From contig NZ_NJDE01000033.1 in assembly GCF_002205895.1 (NCBI RefSeq), positions 1-64,000 of the forward strand: a stretch of DNA of 64,000 nucleotides, written 5' to 3'. Position 1 is the stretch's first letter, and every line of letters starts with the position of its first letter. Under the pieces are notes generated by a model. The model ran no database searches and had not been told where the DNA came from. It saw nothing but the letters and a program-made list of their open reading frames with translations. Shown here one piece after another: positions 63,230-64,000 of this stretch. The DNA comes from Saccharibacillus sp. O23 (lineage in GTDB: Bacteria; Bacillota; Bacilli; Paenibacillales; Paenibacillaceae). The translations under genes were made by a program, and so were the position numbers.

Positions 63230-64000
63230 ATGGATCACAAACAGGTTGCCCCGACTCCTCCGCTCGGCTGGAACAGTTGGGATTGTTACGGCGCGGCCGT
63301 CACCGAAAAAGAAATCCGCGGCAACGCGGAATATATGGCTTCTCGTTTGAAAGAATACGGCTGGTCGTATATCACCGTAGATATTCAATGGTACGAGCCT
63401 CATGCGAACTCTTCGCAATACCGCCCGTTCGTGCCGCTGATCATGGACGAATACTCCCGCCTGATGCCGGCCGAAAATCGTTTTCCTTCGGCGGCCGGCG
63501 GAGCGGGCTTCAAGCCGTTGGCGGATTACGTGCACAGTCTCGGATTGAAGTTCGGCATTCATATCATGCGCGGAATTCCGCGGCAGGCCGTTCATGCCGA
63601 TACGCCGTTATTGAATACGTCGGCCACGGCGCGCGATATCGCCCATCCGAATTCGATCTGTCCGTGGAATACCGACATGTACGGCGTCGACGCTTCGCGA
63701 GAAAGCGCGCAGGCTTATTACGATTCGCTGTTCGAACTGTATGCTTCGTGGGGCGTGGATCTGGTCAAAGTCGACGATATCGCGGCTTCCCGGCTGTACG
63801 ATACGCATCAACCGGAGATCGAACTCATTTCCCGGGCAATCGAGCGCTGCGGACGCCCGATGGTACTGAGCTTGTCGCCGGGCCCCGCTCCGGTCGAGCA
63901 TGCGGACTTCTTCGCGGATCACGCCAATATGTGGCGGGTCACCGACGACTTCTGGGATCTGTGGCCGCTGCTGCTCGATATGTTCGACCGCTGCCGCAGC
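63230..64000 (+). CDS. GH27-type alpha-galactosidase-like enzyme, 3' end missing
   Basis: The first 257 codons of a cytoplasmic glycoside hydrolase start with MDHKQVAPTPPLGWNSWDCYG, the GH27 N-terminal signature, after AAAGGAGAAC. Further motifs: GWSYITVDIQWYEP, LGLKFGIHIMRGIPRQAV and VDLVKVDDIA, the last containing the expected nucleophile Asp. The long insert between the beta-strands (residues about 70-105) and the KVDD form point to the bacterial GH27 branch that includes alpha-galactosidases and beta-L-arabinopyranosidases. The gene continues beyond the window. Confidence 0.88.
   Translation, partial: MDHKQVAPTPPLGWNSWDCYGAAVTEKEIRGNAEYMASRLKEYGWSYITVDIQWYEPHANSSQYRPFVPLIMDEYSRLMPAENRFPSAAGGAGFKPLADYVHSLGLKFGIHIMRGIPRQAVHADTPLLNTSATARDIAHPNSICPWNTDMYGVDASRESAQAYYDSLFELYASWGVDLVKVDDIAASRLYDTHQPEIELISRAIERCGRPMVLSLSPGPAPVEHADFFADHANMWRVTDDFWDLWPLLLDMFDRCRS

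Overview
The window looks like a chromosomal contig from a GC-rich, spore-forming member of the Bacillales, most plausibly Paenibacillaceae (Paenibacillus/Saccharibacillus-like; this placement is inference). The evidence is a Bacillales-type rRNA leader with tandem promoters, the ygxA neighbour of rRNA operons, PerR, the spore protease YyaC, an rsbV-rsbW-sigB operon, xylose genes under a ROK-type XylR, and strong AAGGAGG ribosome sites. Most genes up to 55 kb lie on the minus strand. No phage, transposase, tRNA or CRISPR array was seen.

Layout. 1-574: the 5' end of a 16S rRNA gene (minus strand), cut short by unrelated sequence at the window edge, with its leader and two promoters. 575-7048: ygxA, a GH18/SH3 protein, perR, two envelope-stress-like membrane genes, MgtC and an acetyltransferase. 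7200-17160: gatCAB, housekeeping enzymes, a DedA protein, methyltransferase, hydrolases and yyaC. 17392-31174: a general-stress region. It holds small membrane proteins (GlsB/YeaQ-like, YtxH, DUF5665, DUF1328, DUF948), rsbV-rsbW-sigB, and upstream of these four signalling genes: a PP2C response regulator, a 1228-residue hybrid kinase with three receivers, a CheR-type methyltransferase and a receiver-kinase-receiver protein. A YflT-like stress gene lies beyond. This matches the RsbY/RsbK/RsbM logic known from the Bacillus cereus group, with an extra kinase, and is the most interesting system here.

31486-45393: a secreted Thr/Pro-rich protein, an ABC-F ATPase, metallo-hydrolase, a CvfC-like HEAT protein, a permease behind a lysine riboswitch, a secreted transglutaminase-like protein, and xylA/xylB divergent from xylR with a visible xyl operator, promoter and cre site. 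45491-51954: glutaredoxin, trxB, a P1B-type ATPase with two Fur-family-like boxes upstream, metY and an SDR. 52160-58285: a kduI/deoR/kduD/isomerase cluster for uronate breakdown, divergent from a GT39 glycosyltransferase-gtrA pair. 58451-64000: a hemicellulose locus with a CE2-like esterase, ArsR-type regulator, GH43 xylosidase, AraC regulator and a GH27 enzyme running off the end. Together the xyl, kdu, GH43, CE2 and GH27 genes suggest a plant-polysaccharide-using bacterium.

Several near-perfect palindromes with almost no loop (7135, 28755, 40689, 58340), a tandem 106-bp duplication (29967) and a seven-copy 14-bp repeat (42481) are the main non-coding oddities.
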